From: Theropithecus gelada
Lineage: Eukaryota; Chordata; Mammalia; Primates; Cercopithecidae
Assembly (NCBI RefSeq): GCF_003255815.1
Contig: NC_037689.1
Span: forward strand, 54,549,256-54,613,255
Direction of reading: 5' to 3'
Length of the DNA stretch: 64,000 bases
Shown: one piece after another, positions 34,523-47,085 of the stretch
How the letters are laid out: every line of letters starts with the position of its first letter
Numbering within the stretch: position 1 is the first letter of the stretch
The notes under the pieces: model-generated
The model's input: only the letters and a program-made list of their open reading frames with translations
Told to the model about the DNA's origin: nothing
Databases searched by the model: none
Made by a program: the position numbers and the translations under genes

Positions 34523-34554
34523 GCAAAGACAAATCAAGGTTTTGTGAGGCAAGG

Positions 34555-34852
34555 AATTCAAAACTGCCTTATGACCCAAGAAACCCTCTTCTGGACATAT
34601 ACTTAAAGGAAATAATAACACAACCTTGTAAAGATATCTGTGCTTCTATGCTCTTTGAAGCATTGTTCACAATAGCCAAGATATAGAAACAACCTAAGTG
34701 TCAATGGATAAACGGTTCAAGAAATTACGGCACATATATACACAATTGAATATTATTGAGTCCTAAAAAAAGGAATGAAATCTTGCCATTTGCTACAACA
34801 CGGATGAGCCTGGAATACATTACATTAAGAAACTAAGCTTTGGATGACATCA
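34555..34852 (+). mobile_element. Old L1M ORF2 C-terminal fragment
   Basis: ACAATAGCCAAGATATAGAAACAACC, GTCAATGGATAAACGG and TTGCCATTTGCTACAACACGGATGAGCC are typical of the ORF2 3' end of old L1M elements. Non-coding. Confidence 0.7.
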
Positions 34853-35533
34853 ATGAGCTCTGGAACTCCTCATGCTTAGAAATCACCCTACATTTGACTT
34901 CGTTTATTTAATTTAACGAGTAACAACTTCCGGTCATTATTGACCCTGAAGATATTGTAGTAAACAGAACAGACAACTGTCTCTGTCCTCATGGAACCAC
35001 ACTTTTGTGTGACTATACAAGCAATAAATAATTAAATTACACTGAAAAAAACAAAGTTTGTTCCAAATTATATTTGCGCCACTTTAGTGCTAAATTGTTG
35101 TGCTTAGTGCTGTGTGATACAATAATAAATTGGAGGATTAAGAAATGCATTAAGCAACACCAACAAGTACAAATACTGCATTTAACCAGCATATTTCATT
35201 GGACCTTAAGTGCCATTCTTCTAGTTCTACAGAGGAAATGTAAGTGTTAGGACATGATCATCATCTAATATTGTACTAAATACTGTAGTTTACTGTTACT
35301 GAAAGCGTAAGATGGAAATCCTGGGGGTACGCATTATTTATGTGATAGAAAAGATCAAATGTATAATATTTGTCTTTTCTATACTTTGTCTATTTGACAC
35401 TAGGTTGGCGACACCTTCGCTTAAAAGTTCTCACCATTTCCTGCCTTTGTGCTTTCTTTCTGTCGTTTTTTCTCAAGTCAGAAAACAGTAAATCTAATTG
35501 CATCTTGATGAGTTACTTGAAAGTATCTTTAAG
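34853..35533. other. Intron 9 sequence without clear elements
   Basis: A faint L2-like segment around 34940-35040 (GTAAACAGAACAGACAA...TCCTCATGGAACC); otherwise unassigned. Confidence 0.4.
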
Positions 35534-35806
35534 GCTGGGCACGGTGGCTCATGCCTGTAATTCCAGCACTTTGGGGGGGCCGAGGCGGACAGATCACCTG
35601 GGGTCAGGAGTTCAAGACCAGCCTGGCCAACATAGTGAAACCGTGTCACTACTTAAAAAAAAAAAAAAAATACAAAAATAGCCAGGCATGGTGGCAGGCA
35701 CCTGTAATCCCAGCTATTAGGGAGGCTAAGGCAGAAGAACAGTGAGCCGAGAGTATGCCACTGCACTCCAGCCTGGTGACAGAGGGAGACTCCATCTCAA
35801 AAAAAA
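35534..35806 (+). mobile_element. Alu with internal deletion in the right arm
   Basis: Alu on the plus strand. The middle A-run is expanded, and the segment between GGCAGAAGAAC and AGTGAGCCGAGAG lacks about 25 bp of consensus (the GCTTGAACC...GGTTGC part). Confidence 0.88.
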
Positions 35807-36664
35807 GGTACACTTAAATGACATACATTTCATCTCAGAGTCTAAGTATAATTTGAAGCACTTCAAATTGCTGGCCCATTTGCTTATCAAATCTTCTTAT
35901 ATTTTTGAATCACATTTCATTGTTAAACACCCTCAGTGTATACACTCATATGTTCCTATGCATATCAACTTTGTGGACTGAGTCAAGAATATTTTCCTTT
36001 ACCTCAGGTTTAAGAATGTAATCACTATCAAAACTCAGACTATTTACTGATGTTTTCCTAAATGGAATAGTCTGTTGCATTATTAAGTCATGAGAAATCA
36101 TGTTTTTGACGGGGCTTATTTCTCAGGTTGGCTTCAAGGGTTCCATCGCATCTCTGCATTATTCACACAGAGCTGTAGAAGGTGCTAAAAACTTGGCATC
36201 AGGAGACAGAGTCCTACTGATCAGCAGGTTTTTGTATGAATAATGGAATTCCAGAAGCAAGTGTTTTAAAACAAAGTGCTGCCTGATACTTATTTTATCG
36301 TGTTTTATAAAATCAAATCATGTTAAAATGTTCCAGTGATGTCATGGTTTGTGCTCTCTTCCCTATGCCCCCTGCTCTCTTACAAAACTTGAAAGATTAT
36401 TATTTTTTTTTAAATGAAGGGAGGAAAATACACTGAGACCAAGGCCTTGAAGAGAATTAAGTGGGGATCAATTCTGATAATAATCACTTACTAAAAATGG
36501 GACATTAGTTAAATATTAATGAGATAAAAACTTGTTATCGAAGCTGTATCTTGAATGTAGCACATTGTATGTTATACGCAGGAATTTACGGTGTACTGTA
36601 GATTCCTACCACAGAGTGTACCATCACAGAGTTTATCAGAACTCTTAATTCTCTCCCAATCTGA
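35807..36664. other. Intron 9 sequence without recognised elements
   Basis: AT-rich intron; nothing recognised. Confidence 0.5.
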
Positions 36665-36907
36665 TTTTTTTTTTTTTCTTGAGACGGAGTCTCGCTCTGT
36701 CGCCCAGGTTGGAGTGCAGTGGCGCCATCACGGCTCACTGCAAGCTCCGCCTCCCGAGTAGCTGGGACTACAGGCGCCCACCACTATGCCCGGCCAATTT
36801 TTGTGTTTTTAGTAGAGACGGGGTTTCACTGTGTTAGCCAGGATGGTCTCAAATCTCCTGACCTCGTGATCCACCCACCTCGGTCTCCCCAAGTGCTGGG
36901 ATTACAG
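36665..36907 (-). mobile_element. AluY-like, internally deleted and 5'-truncated
   Basis: Reverse-strand Alu lacking about 32 bp between two CCTCCCG-type sites (GCCTCCCGAGTAGC is fused) and ending early at GGGATTACAG. Flanked by CCAATCTGA direct repeats (about 36658 and 36908). It forms an inverted pair with 35534-35806. Confidence 0.87.
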
Positions 36908-37525
36908 CCAATCTGAAATATTAATATCATTCTTCTATGTACTATCTCATCTCCTCCTTACTTTCATCACTGAACCTCAGAATTGATTAAACTTTCCTGC
37001 TTCCAATTTCCCATAATCAGCCATAATTCTATGTATTATTTCTTGTTTTCCACTCTTATACTTAAAAATTCCTCTCAAAGAACACAAGTACACTTCTAAA
37101 ACGGTGGATCCAGTTGCTCCTCCCCTACCTGCATCCTCCTCAATTCATTTGCAGCAGTGTTTAACATAACCACCTTCTTCAAAGTCTTTTTAAATCTCTC
37201 TTATGTGATGGTACTTTCCTAAGAAAACTCTTAAATCATACCTAACTATGTCTCCCACCTCTGGTTCCCTGCAGACAGATCGATCGATCGATCAACAGAT
37301 CAGTCAAATATTCTGTCCTTGAACCTCTTCAAATTTGATAGTACTTTTTTTTCTCTGTGAAATCTCATGTACTTTTTGGGATTGCTCTGTTATCTCTTTC
37401 CACCCTAGCCCCTACAGTGGGATTATATCACTGGTCTTAACTGATCTGTTGATAATAAACCCTGATTTCCAAATACAGTTAGCTTCTTCTGGAGGCACCA
37501 TTGACACTTTCAACTCAGCATGGCC

Positions 37526-37557
<32 letters not shown>

Positions 37558-37639
37558 GGTCAATGCTTCCTAAAGGCAAAGTGCCTCTCGATTCAGCTTT
37601 ATAAATCCCAGGGTTGAAACACATGACTTGCTATTCAGA
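36908..37639. other. Intron 9 sequence with two short tandem repeats
   Basis: (ATCG)n at 37278-37292 and (CTTTT)n at 37532-37556. Otherwise unassigned AT-rich intron. Confidence 0.55.
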
Positions 37640-37800
37640 ATCTGTCAATGCCTTTTCTCTTGCCTACTGAATAAAATATATCTCCTTGAGCATGACACAC
37701 AAAATCCTCCACAATGTGTCCTTCAACCTCATTTTCCAGCTGCCTCTCCTACTCTTCCTCCCCTAACCATATGCCCTACACACAAAACAAACAGTCACAA
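37640..37800 (+). mobile_element. L2 fragment
   Basis: CACACAAAATCCTCCACAATGTG...TTCAACCTCATTTTCCAGCTGCCTC matches the L2 3' region. Short and diverged. Confidence 0.5.
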
Positions 37801-38259
37801 AATGAACTGAAGATTGGTGCTTCTAAGTCTTTCCCATTTAGTTCCACAAAGTGAAGTAATATTTCTAAGGGATGATCCCCTTATAAAAATCATACTTGAC
37901 TATCAAGGCTCATCATTCAGTTATACCATCTGCAATCTGGTCAGTCAAGATTTATGAAGCTATAGTTTATGGTCCCAGATGATTTGTATGAAAAGTTATC
38001 ATACTTCCTATTTCTACTGTGTCTTAAAGCAGCTGTAAGAGTGTCTGTCTCCTCTTCTAGTGCATAAAGAACCTGAGGTCAAGTCAAGTAACACCCAGCA
38101 ATTAACACAAATTAGATGATCAATAAGTACTTGACAGATTAAACTACTAGTGTTTGACCTTCACATATGACACTATTATATTTATTTTAAAAATATCACT
38201 GTTGATTAGAAATACATTTTAACAGAAAGGCCAGAAGGTATAAGTTAGAAATCGTAGAT

Positions 38260-38450
38260 TTAGGAATTCAACATGCCTAGATCTACTTTACTCTGCCTCT
38301 TACTAGCATGAGGGCCTTCAGTAAGTCTTTAATCTTAATTTGTAAAGTGGGAAGATTGATTGGTGGTGAACCTCATAAATATTGCCTTTCAAGTAACTGC
38401 CACATGCTCCTGCCATATTGTAAACGTACAATGAATGCTACCTAAATTAT
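38260..38450 (+). repeat. MIR element
   Basis: TTCAACATGCCTAGATCTAC, CTGCCTCTTACTAGCATGAGGGCC, AATTTGTAAAGTGGGAAGAT follow MIR. Confidence 0.6.
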
Positions 38451-41400
38451 TATAAAATAATCAACAGTGATAACATGTATATGTGACGATTTTTGCAAAC
38501 CTTGTTCAATTTGGAATTTTAAGAAAGTAAGCAACGTGAAACCTCTGGTTGAGAAGATATAATTACTTGTAAACAAAGACCTTTATTTTTAGTAAAGATT
38601 CATCAGTGCAACTTGTCAATTTTCTGCTTCAAATGATTTAAAAATAAATGTTTCAAAAGTACAGTTTTTTTTTCCTGTTATGGCAGTAGTGAACACTGTA
38701 TTAATTTGAACAGATTCTGTGAAGGCCAAAGGCACTATAATGTTGACAAATGTGTACTTCTACACAGTGAGGATATGTGTGAGCGGGAGAATAATATACA
38801 TATAAAGTACATTCCCGAGGGTTTACTTAGGTTTTATTGACCTAACCTAAAGAATGGCAAAGATCCACCAGTATGGATGACAGTTTATGTTGGAAAACAA
38901 TTTAAGAATATACACTCAGCTACAAGTGGGTCGGTACAAATTGTTAATATCTCAATGTCAATACTACTCATGAGTAAATTACCACCAAGATAATTATACA
39001 TATATATCTCTCTTTCCATCTTTCAAAAATGTGGCCTAGGTGTTTATATAATGTTCTGAATAATGTATCTCTCTCCATTATTTAGTGAATTATGTCAGGT
39101 TCATAAACATTTCTCAATTACCAGACATCAAACTGTTTTCAACAAACTTCTTATTCCAATTAACTATAACTTCGATTTTTAAATTTATGTACATACACAC
39201 ACACACTGAGAAAAAGAGAGTTCACTAGGTTCTTATTTATCTTCAAAATCAACCCTATATAAACATTATTTTAAAAGAGAGAAAACCATAATCATTTTAG
39301 GATACTATTATTATTAATAAATCAGATTATTTGTCAATTTCTACATATATTTTACACTCTGATAAAAATACTATAATCATTTTTTGCCAAATATAAATAT
39401 TATCTGCACCTCTAATTACTCATTTTCCATTAAAATGTAAAAGTCAATAAAGCTTATTTAGAAAAATGGAAAATCATACATTAGGTTGACCTGGGAGGCT
39501 CCCCTATTCTTGTCCTTTACAAAGTAATCTAACCAAATAAAGAGCTTCATTTTATTCAGTTTATTAAACCCTCTGGTTTGTTTCTGTAAATTCTATGGTG
39601 CACATTTAAGGCCAGTCATCTGTGAGAAGAAAATGTAAGTAAATGTAATAATAATCCAAACTATGAAAGTAGATGCATACACTTTTTATATGCTTATGCT
39701 TCATATAAGCTCTATAGTATGTAACTAACTCAAGTGGGCTCATCCATCATTGCTTTATTGTTTCTCTAAAAAAACACCCCTCAAGGTCTTTATATCATAA
39801 AATGAAAAATGACAGAAAAGAAAAATATGATGGTATTGGAAATAAGCACATTCTGAAAGCCAATTTGTCATTGTTTTATGACATATATTTATCTTCATGT
39901 ATATAAGAGCACCTAGCATAGCCCTTTGCTTCTAACAGGTACTCAATAAACGTTTACTAAATTTTGAATATATTAGTTGTGGGACAGGTCCTAAAGTATT
40001 GCTCTATAAATATTTGACTCATCAGTAATAGCCCAACCTATGCTCAAGATGACTTTGATTGATAAGGGCAGCCCCTTTGAAAACAATCCAACCGAAATGT
40101 ACAGAACATATGAAATGTAGTGGATACAGCATTTTCCAAGATAAAATAAAGCGTATTTTCTGGATCCAATAAAATTAGACATACACACACTTTCAAATAC
40201 ACACGCAATTCATGATATATTTTATTCTATTAAAGATTTATGTTATTAAATCATAGGAAAATATTGAAATCTTTCAAATATTACCATAAAATAATTTCCA
40301 AAATACATTCCATCCTTATGAAGGAATCTTGTGGCTTGGGAGCAATTAATCACTTCTCCAATCCCACACATAAGTCCTGATTGCTTTAAACAAATCCTTT
40401 TTGCCAGGGACATGTAACACAAATCCTACTACATCATTTTATGCTTTACCCCAGTATATTAATTGTGGAAACATGACTTAATATGTTCCAACCAGAAGGT
40501 GTTCAGAGTTCTGCTTGATTGAGAAAAAAGTACTATTTTTCCTTTGATATAAGGAAAGGAAAAAATGTTACAATTCTGGTAGCCATCTATCATAACAAAA
40601 CTATATTGGGAAAGAAATAACTACCTGGCATAGATAGTGGAAGAGTGAAGAGCCACTGAGATATGAAGCTGCAGTGTGATGACAATGTGAAAATTTGGAT
40701 TAAAGGCTTACCAGAATCCCACCATTCCTCTGGAATTTTCTGTTATATAAGCCAATAATTCCCAAGGTTTAATTACAAGAAATCTTTAATGGAAGAAAAG
40801 ATGTCACATGTGACTGCTCCAACGTGGATGTTTTGTGTGTGTGTGTGCATATTTGAAGTTTTCTTGAGAAGAATTTTCCATTGTTGTACCAAACGTCATT
40901 CTAGTTTATATGGACTTTGGTATCAGGAAGTGGGTTGTTGAAAGTTAATAGATCCTATAATGTGGAACAGGCTGAATTATGTAGAAGACAAGGCTAATAA
41001 AACCCCAACTCAGGATGATACTTGGTACGTAGTTTAAAAATAGTTGATTAAACAATGGCCTATTTTATCCTGAGACATGTGCCTTACGACTACCAACAGT
41101 ATTAGGAGATTTCATAGAAACAAAAATGTTGGCCCTACTGGCCTGTTTAAACCAAGAAAGAAAAAAGTTCATGCTAATGGTTACTTGTTTTTGAAGTACA
41201 GAAAAAAAACCAAACAAACAAACCCCCCCCCCCCCCAAAAAAAAACCACATAGCTTTGTCTGAAGAAGCCCTCTCTGCCTGTGGCTTATAACGTGAACGC
41301 CCTGAGAGGCTAATAATTTGGAGCCTGATATGAGTGGAAAAGTCAATTTTTATTTTCACTCCAAATCGAATGTTTGTATGAACAGAGACAGGAGAGGCAG

Positions 41401-42305
41401 AATGTAAGACTTAAGTACTAAAAAAATCAACTGTAGTGCTTCCCTAAAGCACTTTTGTGACAAAGTAGACGATCACTCCTGTCATGAAGAAGCAGCTTCT
41501 ATGTAATCTATACTTGAAAGATAAACTCAAAGATTGGCTATGCCCTCTACCCCAATCCCGTATTGCAAATTGTCTCAGTGAGGAGGATGTGCAAGCACAG
41601 AGGCCTATTAAAGATGTCAAAAGAGGTTAACATTTGAAGCCTAAAACCAAATCATAGAATTTGGGTTACTGGGTCATGGAATTGATAAGAACAAATACTG
41701 AAAGCCTATACATTGTAAACAAATCTGAATGCTGAAGAAATCCCAAGTCTAACTAAAAATACCTTATCACTCAACCCTAGGGCAAGCACCAGGACTTTTA
41801 AACAACACAATAAGTAGAATACTAAAGTAACACAATACCCCAAAATATGTCAACTTCACATATCATGATGAAGACAAGTATTTAGCAAAATGTATAATGA
41901 ACAGAAGGAAAAATCACCAGGAAGGTTCTGAAAGTGCAGGATATAATATGTTACCATTTTTTTCTTTCATGCATTTAGTTTAGTTTTAGTTATAATCAAG
42001 ATGTGCCCTTCTAACTTTTTACTTAGCAATACTGGACATCAATTTTTTTCACTTAATCATGGTCCACTGGATGGATCATAAAGCACTAACTGAAAGGGAT
42101 TGCTAATCACCCAGATACCCCCCCTTGGAGCTGAATGCCATCACTGGATAATGTTTTACACTTGCTCTTTTTGAGGAGTTTGAGCATCTTCGAAAGTGAA
42201 TATATCCTATGAAGGGTATATGGCAATGTTGGATATTCAAAGAAGAGAGTTGTAGTAAGCACCACAATTATACAGTCAATATCCTTTCTACCACCCTCCC
42301 ATGGC
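38451..42305. other. Intron 9 sequence, mostly unassigned, with a C14 tract
   Basis: A MIR/L2 tail lies at about 39905-39960 (GGTACTCAATAAACG). (CA)n at 39195-39206, (TG)n at 40835-40847 and a C14A9 tract at 41223-41245. No gene is supported. Confidence 0.5.
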
Positions 42306-42755
42306 ATAGTAGCCTGGAGATTTGGATAGCATTGTTATTACTCTCAGTTCTAGATGTGCGCTTGGTTTTTGTGCAAGCCAATTGGGCTAATGCTATGCAC
42401 TTTGCTGCAGGGAGGTGTGCAGGCCAGGCATATGACCTAAGAGTTTCCAATCAGAGAGAAACTTGGACCTTTTCTTTGCTATTTGGGTAAAGATATATTC
42501 TTTACATTTAGCTGTAAACAAGGTAAAAGAGTTTCCAAGATCTGCTAAGGGAAGCCAGCCTGTATCAGTCTGAAAAGTTATGGAGGGTAGGCTTAGAGAG
42601 ATTAACAGAAAAACAAAGACTTTTCCTTGAATCCATAATAAAACTCTGTATTAAACCCTTGAGCAAACCTTGAACTCTTTACTTAGCCAATAAATTCTCT
42701 TTGTGTCTTGAGTACATCTGAAACCAAGCATCCTAAATAATACAGGATATAATAG
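42306..42755 (+). mobile_element. Old LTR-like repeat (uncertain family)
   Basis: More GC-rich than the flanks; ends with GCCAATAAATTCTC...CTAAATAATACAGG, resembling the terminal part of ancient MLT-like or similar LTRs. The plus-strand 93-codon open frame inside has no recognisable motif. Confidence 0.35.
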
Positions 42756-43441
42756 ACTTAAATGTTCTTCATCAACTTAATAAATCCTTAAATAATCATC
42801 ATTTTAATATGTACTCATAGCATCTCCAGTGTCAAATATTCTGATTTCAAATTCAATGTTCAATTGCTCAGATCACCAAATCTAGTTAATTGCTGTTAGT
42901 CAAAAAGCATTATCATTAATGACACTGATGCTATTATCAATAAGATGAAGACATTTTGAATTGGTTTGCTTATTCATCAAATGGAATTTTTAGAAAGGAT
43001 GTATTATCTTATTACAATTAGGATGCCAAATGGGAATTTAATGCACCATTTTCTCACAGGCTGGCTATAAATTAGAATCTTTAAAACATTTCTCTCCAAT
43101 TCTCTCTCTTCCACTCCTGAAAGAAATGGTAATATAATCTGAATCTCCTTCAAGGAGAAAAGGATTATTGAAGGCCTGTGTTGATAGATTTCACAGCAAT
43201 TATTCTTCCTCATTACCAGTTCCCAAACTTCACCTTTCATTCATAAAGTAACCTTTATTTTAAACCTGTCTATATTTTACCTTCTTATTTTCCGGTTGCC
43301 TGATTTATAATTTGTCATTATATTGCTTATATATTCATACAATTTTAGTAAATCATGAAGTGTGTGCATAAGTGTGTTTAAGAAAACACAACCCTTCCTC
43401 TAATGATAGCTACATAAAGCACTATATTGTGTCAGTTTAGC
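42756..43441. other. Intron 9 sequence without recognised elements
   Basis: AT-rich intron; nothing recognised. Confidence 0.5.
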
Positions 43442-43676
43442 ATACAGGTTAATAGAATCAATTCTGGAATCAGATTGTGCGTGTTCAAATCCTGGCACAG
43501 CTGCTTTTCATGTGCATGACTGCACAGATCTCTTAACCAGCTTATCAATTTTCTTGAGTGTAAAATTGACATAATAACAGAATCTTTTTAATAGGGTTAT
43601 GAACATTGAATTAATGCAAAGAAAGGGTTAACAGCAATGTTTGTTATATAATCATTGTCCAATAATAGTTAGCAAT
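43442..43676 (+). repeat. MIR element
   Basis: GAATCAGATTGTGCGTGTTCAAATCC, CAGATCTCTTAACC, GTAAAATTGACATAATAA and AATAGTTAGC are in MIR order; near full length. Confidence 0.75.
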
Positions 43677-43769
43677 TTTTATGTTATCATTCACCATCAC
43701 AGACATTATCCAAGAGTAACTGGTTCATTATCTAAGATCAACACTCAGGAAGTAGCTTAGGCTAATAAA

Positions 43770-43965
43770 ATGATTCAGAGCCCAGAAATTGGATAACTTG
43801 GGTTGAGTCATACACCTATCAGTTTCTAACCATGCTACTTTGGTCAAATCATTCAAGATAGATAAGTGTGTTTTCAGTTGACAGAATTAAAATTTCATCT
43901 TTTATCTCACAAGTAAGTTCACTGGGGCATAAAATAATACAAAGCATGTAAAAGGGATATAAATA
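43770..43965 (+). repeat. MIR element (divergent)
   Basis: CAGAGCCCAGAAATTGGATAACTTGG followed by TTTGGTCAAATCATTCAAGA and a TCACTGGGGCATAAAATAAT tail; a second MIR close to the previous one. Confidence 0.5.
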
Positions 43966-45539
43966 TTTTATAAAGCATGAAGAATCCCTCTTATACATAG
44001 GAGCATTACACATTCTTCAGCTGGAGCAATAGAATCCTTTCACTACCTGTTCTGGGAAGGGCTCAACTTATGTAGCACTTGCTCTTCTCTTTCCATGAAC
44101 ACAAAATTTGTAGTTGAAACATGAATCCTCTTTCTTGCTTCCAAATATACCAGATTTTCAACATGGATAATATAGCATAAAGGAATTACTTGTCTGTACA
44201 GAAATAAGAAGTATTTTGCCTGGCTTTCCAAGTCCTCAGAGTCTCACCATACCCTAATTTTGTCAGAATTTCATTGCCATTTTGAGGGCAATGAATTCTT
44301 TTGAGACTATGATTGAAATTCTGGATCCTTTGCCACCAAGAATACAATATGTATACACAAAAATGTTTGGAAATTATGTTAGTGGGATTATGGATGCTAT
44401 TATGCACATTTAACAATTTCTTAGGGTTTTATAAACTGTAATGATTGTTATACCGTTCCATTTATCTGCCTTATCATTACAAGCTCAGTTAACATTCTAC
44501 ATCCTTCAGTAATTAGTAATGTTAACCAGTGTCTTTTAAAAACTAACAAAAAAATCACGTATGTATTAAGGTATGATGTCCTCTGATTATATTTTTTTAA
44601 TGTAGTATTTTATTTTAGAGTGTACTATTTATCAGTTCTGCCAGTGTTAATCATTATCCGTAACTAGAATATTATTTCCTGTCTTCAGTTTTCTCTATTA
44701 AATTGTGACTTTGGAAGATCATGTCACCATTTTCCTGATTTTCATTTACTGAAATTTTAAAATATATGTAAAAGAGTTTTTAAAAAATTTTAAATTACAT
44801 GATTTATTTTTGCATGTTTTAAAATATGTAATTTCACTGACAAAACAAATGAAAATTCAAAGAAATTCAACTCCTATAAAATTGAAAAGTCTAGTGTAAA
44901 ATATTCTGAATATAACCTTTGTTATAAGTACATATATAGATGTATAACCAAATAGTTTCTTTTTTCAAAACCAGGCACGACGTTATCTTAGCTACATTTT
45001 TAGTCATTTAATGTATTGAAAAAATGTGCCATGCAATTAAATTCTTTTATATCTTACTTCATAGTGTCTGTATGGTATTATATCATTTGGAGATATAATT
45101 TATTTAAAGAAACTAAGAGTATATTTACATGTGCAGATTTCCACTGAATGTGCATTAATTTCATAACAAAAATAAATATAAGACCTAAGAAGATGACCTG
45201 TAAACTATCTTCCTATATTTCTAATTTGAACACTATTCAATAATCTCATAATTTAAATTGAAATGAAATAAACTACACAGGCACTGGAATTTTGTTTCTA
45301 CCTCTTAAAATTTGGAATGCTCCCTTAAAATTAATAGATTCCAATAACTTACAAGACCCACCTTTACACAAAGTTACTATAAAAATCCTTCATGTGTGAT
45401 TAAAAAATAATGTCTACATGTTTATTTTGTGATCAGAGTTATACTTAGCAGCTCAGTGAATTTTTAGAATAATGATATGAGCAGATAACTATTATTACAC
45501 CATTTTATAAAAAAGAGCAAAATATCAGGATCTCAAAGA
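43966..45539. other. Intron 9 sequence without recognised elements
   Basis: Very AT-rich intron; nothing recognised. Confidence 0.5.
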
Positions 45540-46010
45540 AATATTAGCACTCCAGGGTTCATTATAGCACTATTAAAAATAGTCACAATGTGGGAACAAC
45601 GTAAATGCCTGATAGATGAATGAACAAAGAAAATGTGGTAAATACATACAATGGAATTTTATTGAGTCTTTAAAAAGAAGGAAAACTTGAAATATGTGAC
45701 AAGTTGGATGAACCTTGAAGGTATATTCTAAATGAGAAAAGCTAGAAACAGAAATACAAATACTTCATGATTCTACTCACACCAGGTATCTAAAATTGCC
45801 AAACTCAGAGAATCAGAGATTAGAGTGGTGGCTTTTAGAGGCTGAAAGGAGGAGAAAATGGGGAAATGCTAATTAATGGGCATAAAATTTTTATCATGCA
45901 AGATGAATAAATTCTAAAGATCTGCTATACAATGTTGTCTCTAACAATACTGTATCGTACACTTAAAATGGTTATTTGATAAATCTGTTGAGTGTCCTTA
46001 CAGAAGAAAA
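45540..46010 (+). mobile_element. Old L1M 3' fragment
   Basis: ATTAGCACTCCAGGGTTCATTATAGC, AATGGAATTTTATTGAGTC, GAAGGTATATTCTAAATGAG and a 3'UTR ending TACACTTAAAATGGTTA match L1MB/L1MC-like elements. Non-coding. Confidence 0.7.
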
Positions 46011-46231
46011 GAACAGAGTTTTAACAAATGTTTTTTATATCGCAAAGCAGATGATGATGTCCTATGGTGTTTCTTGATAACAATTTTCAACACATTTTTT
46101 TATGTAAGGTGAAATGTCAACTAAAATATCCAAATAGACAAAAGTGATCTAAATGTGCAGTAATATACCTTAAGTCACACATTTAGTAAGTAGCTGAACC
46201 AGAATTAGAGATAAAAGTCAGACTGATCAGC

Positions 46232-46233
<2 letters not shown>

Positions 46234-46262
<29 letters not shown>

Positions 46263-46275
46263 GTGTTGTGTATGT
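46234..46275 (+). repeat. (TG)n microsatellite
   Basis: About 13 uninterrupted TG units, then TGTTGTGTATGTGTAG. Confidence 0.9.
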
Positions 46276-47023
46276 GTAGATGCCTACATGCTTAGTATAT
46301 TTTAATCTCTTAAAATCAAAGGGCAACTGTCTAGGCCAATATGAGTACATTGTACCCAACAGGAATAAACACAAATATGTAATCTTGACTCTTTCTCTAT
46401 TCCTCCCCTCATTCTCTCAGAGTTACATTATCTTTCCCTGCCCCATGACCAAAAAAGAATCTGTGCTTTTCACATTCTGTCCTTTGTGAAGAGAAAATGG
46501 GACTGGTCAACATAAATTTACGCACTTTGTCACTCCTGTGAATAATTCTAGTAAGTAAATGACTAGGAACTTTGACTCCCTCCTAAAAACTTTGGAAATA
46601 AAACAGATTTTTAAACATGTAATTTGGATACGTTAACAATGTAAATATAAAAATTGAAACATAAAACAAATGTACTAAAAGAAAAAACAAGTATTATGAG
46701 GTCATGTATAACAATAAAATCACCACTGAAAACCTAACACACTAAAAAGTATAAGTCTCAAAGTCACTGGAAAAAAACATCTAATGAAAAATTAAGAAGT
46801 TATAAATCTTACAAAAATACAGGACAGTGCCTAATTATCTTAGTGAGTAATCTTGCTAGGTATGCTAGGGGAGATCAGCCAGTGTTTAGTCTGGTGTTAT
46901 AGTTGAGCCTTTTGTATTTCTACAGTTGTATGTTTTGCTTCATGATATGGTATGGTTGGAGTTACTCCACAGGGGAAGTTAATAGAAGGAAAGAATAAAG
47001 ATCAGAAGCAAATAAAATAGAAA
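46276..47023. other. Intron 9 sequence without recognised elements
   Basis: AT-rich intron; nothing recognised. Confidence 0.5.
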
Positions 47024-47085
47024 CTAGACCTAATACCATAAAAACCCCAGAAGAAAACCTAGGTAGTACCATTCAGGACACAGGC

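Noticed and set aside
34169..34532. Minus-strand frames of 84-103 codons
   Set aside because: Antisense of the Alu at 34218-34522 and the L1 fragment next to it.
42209..42490. 93-codon plus-strand frame
   Set aside because: Inside a probable old LTR-like repeat; no motif.
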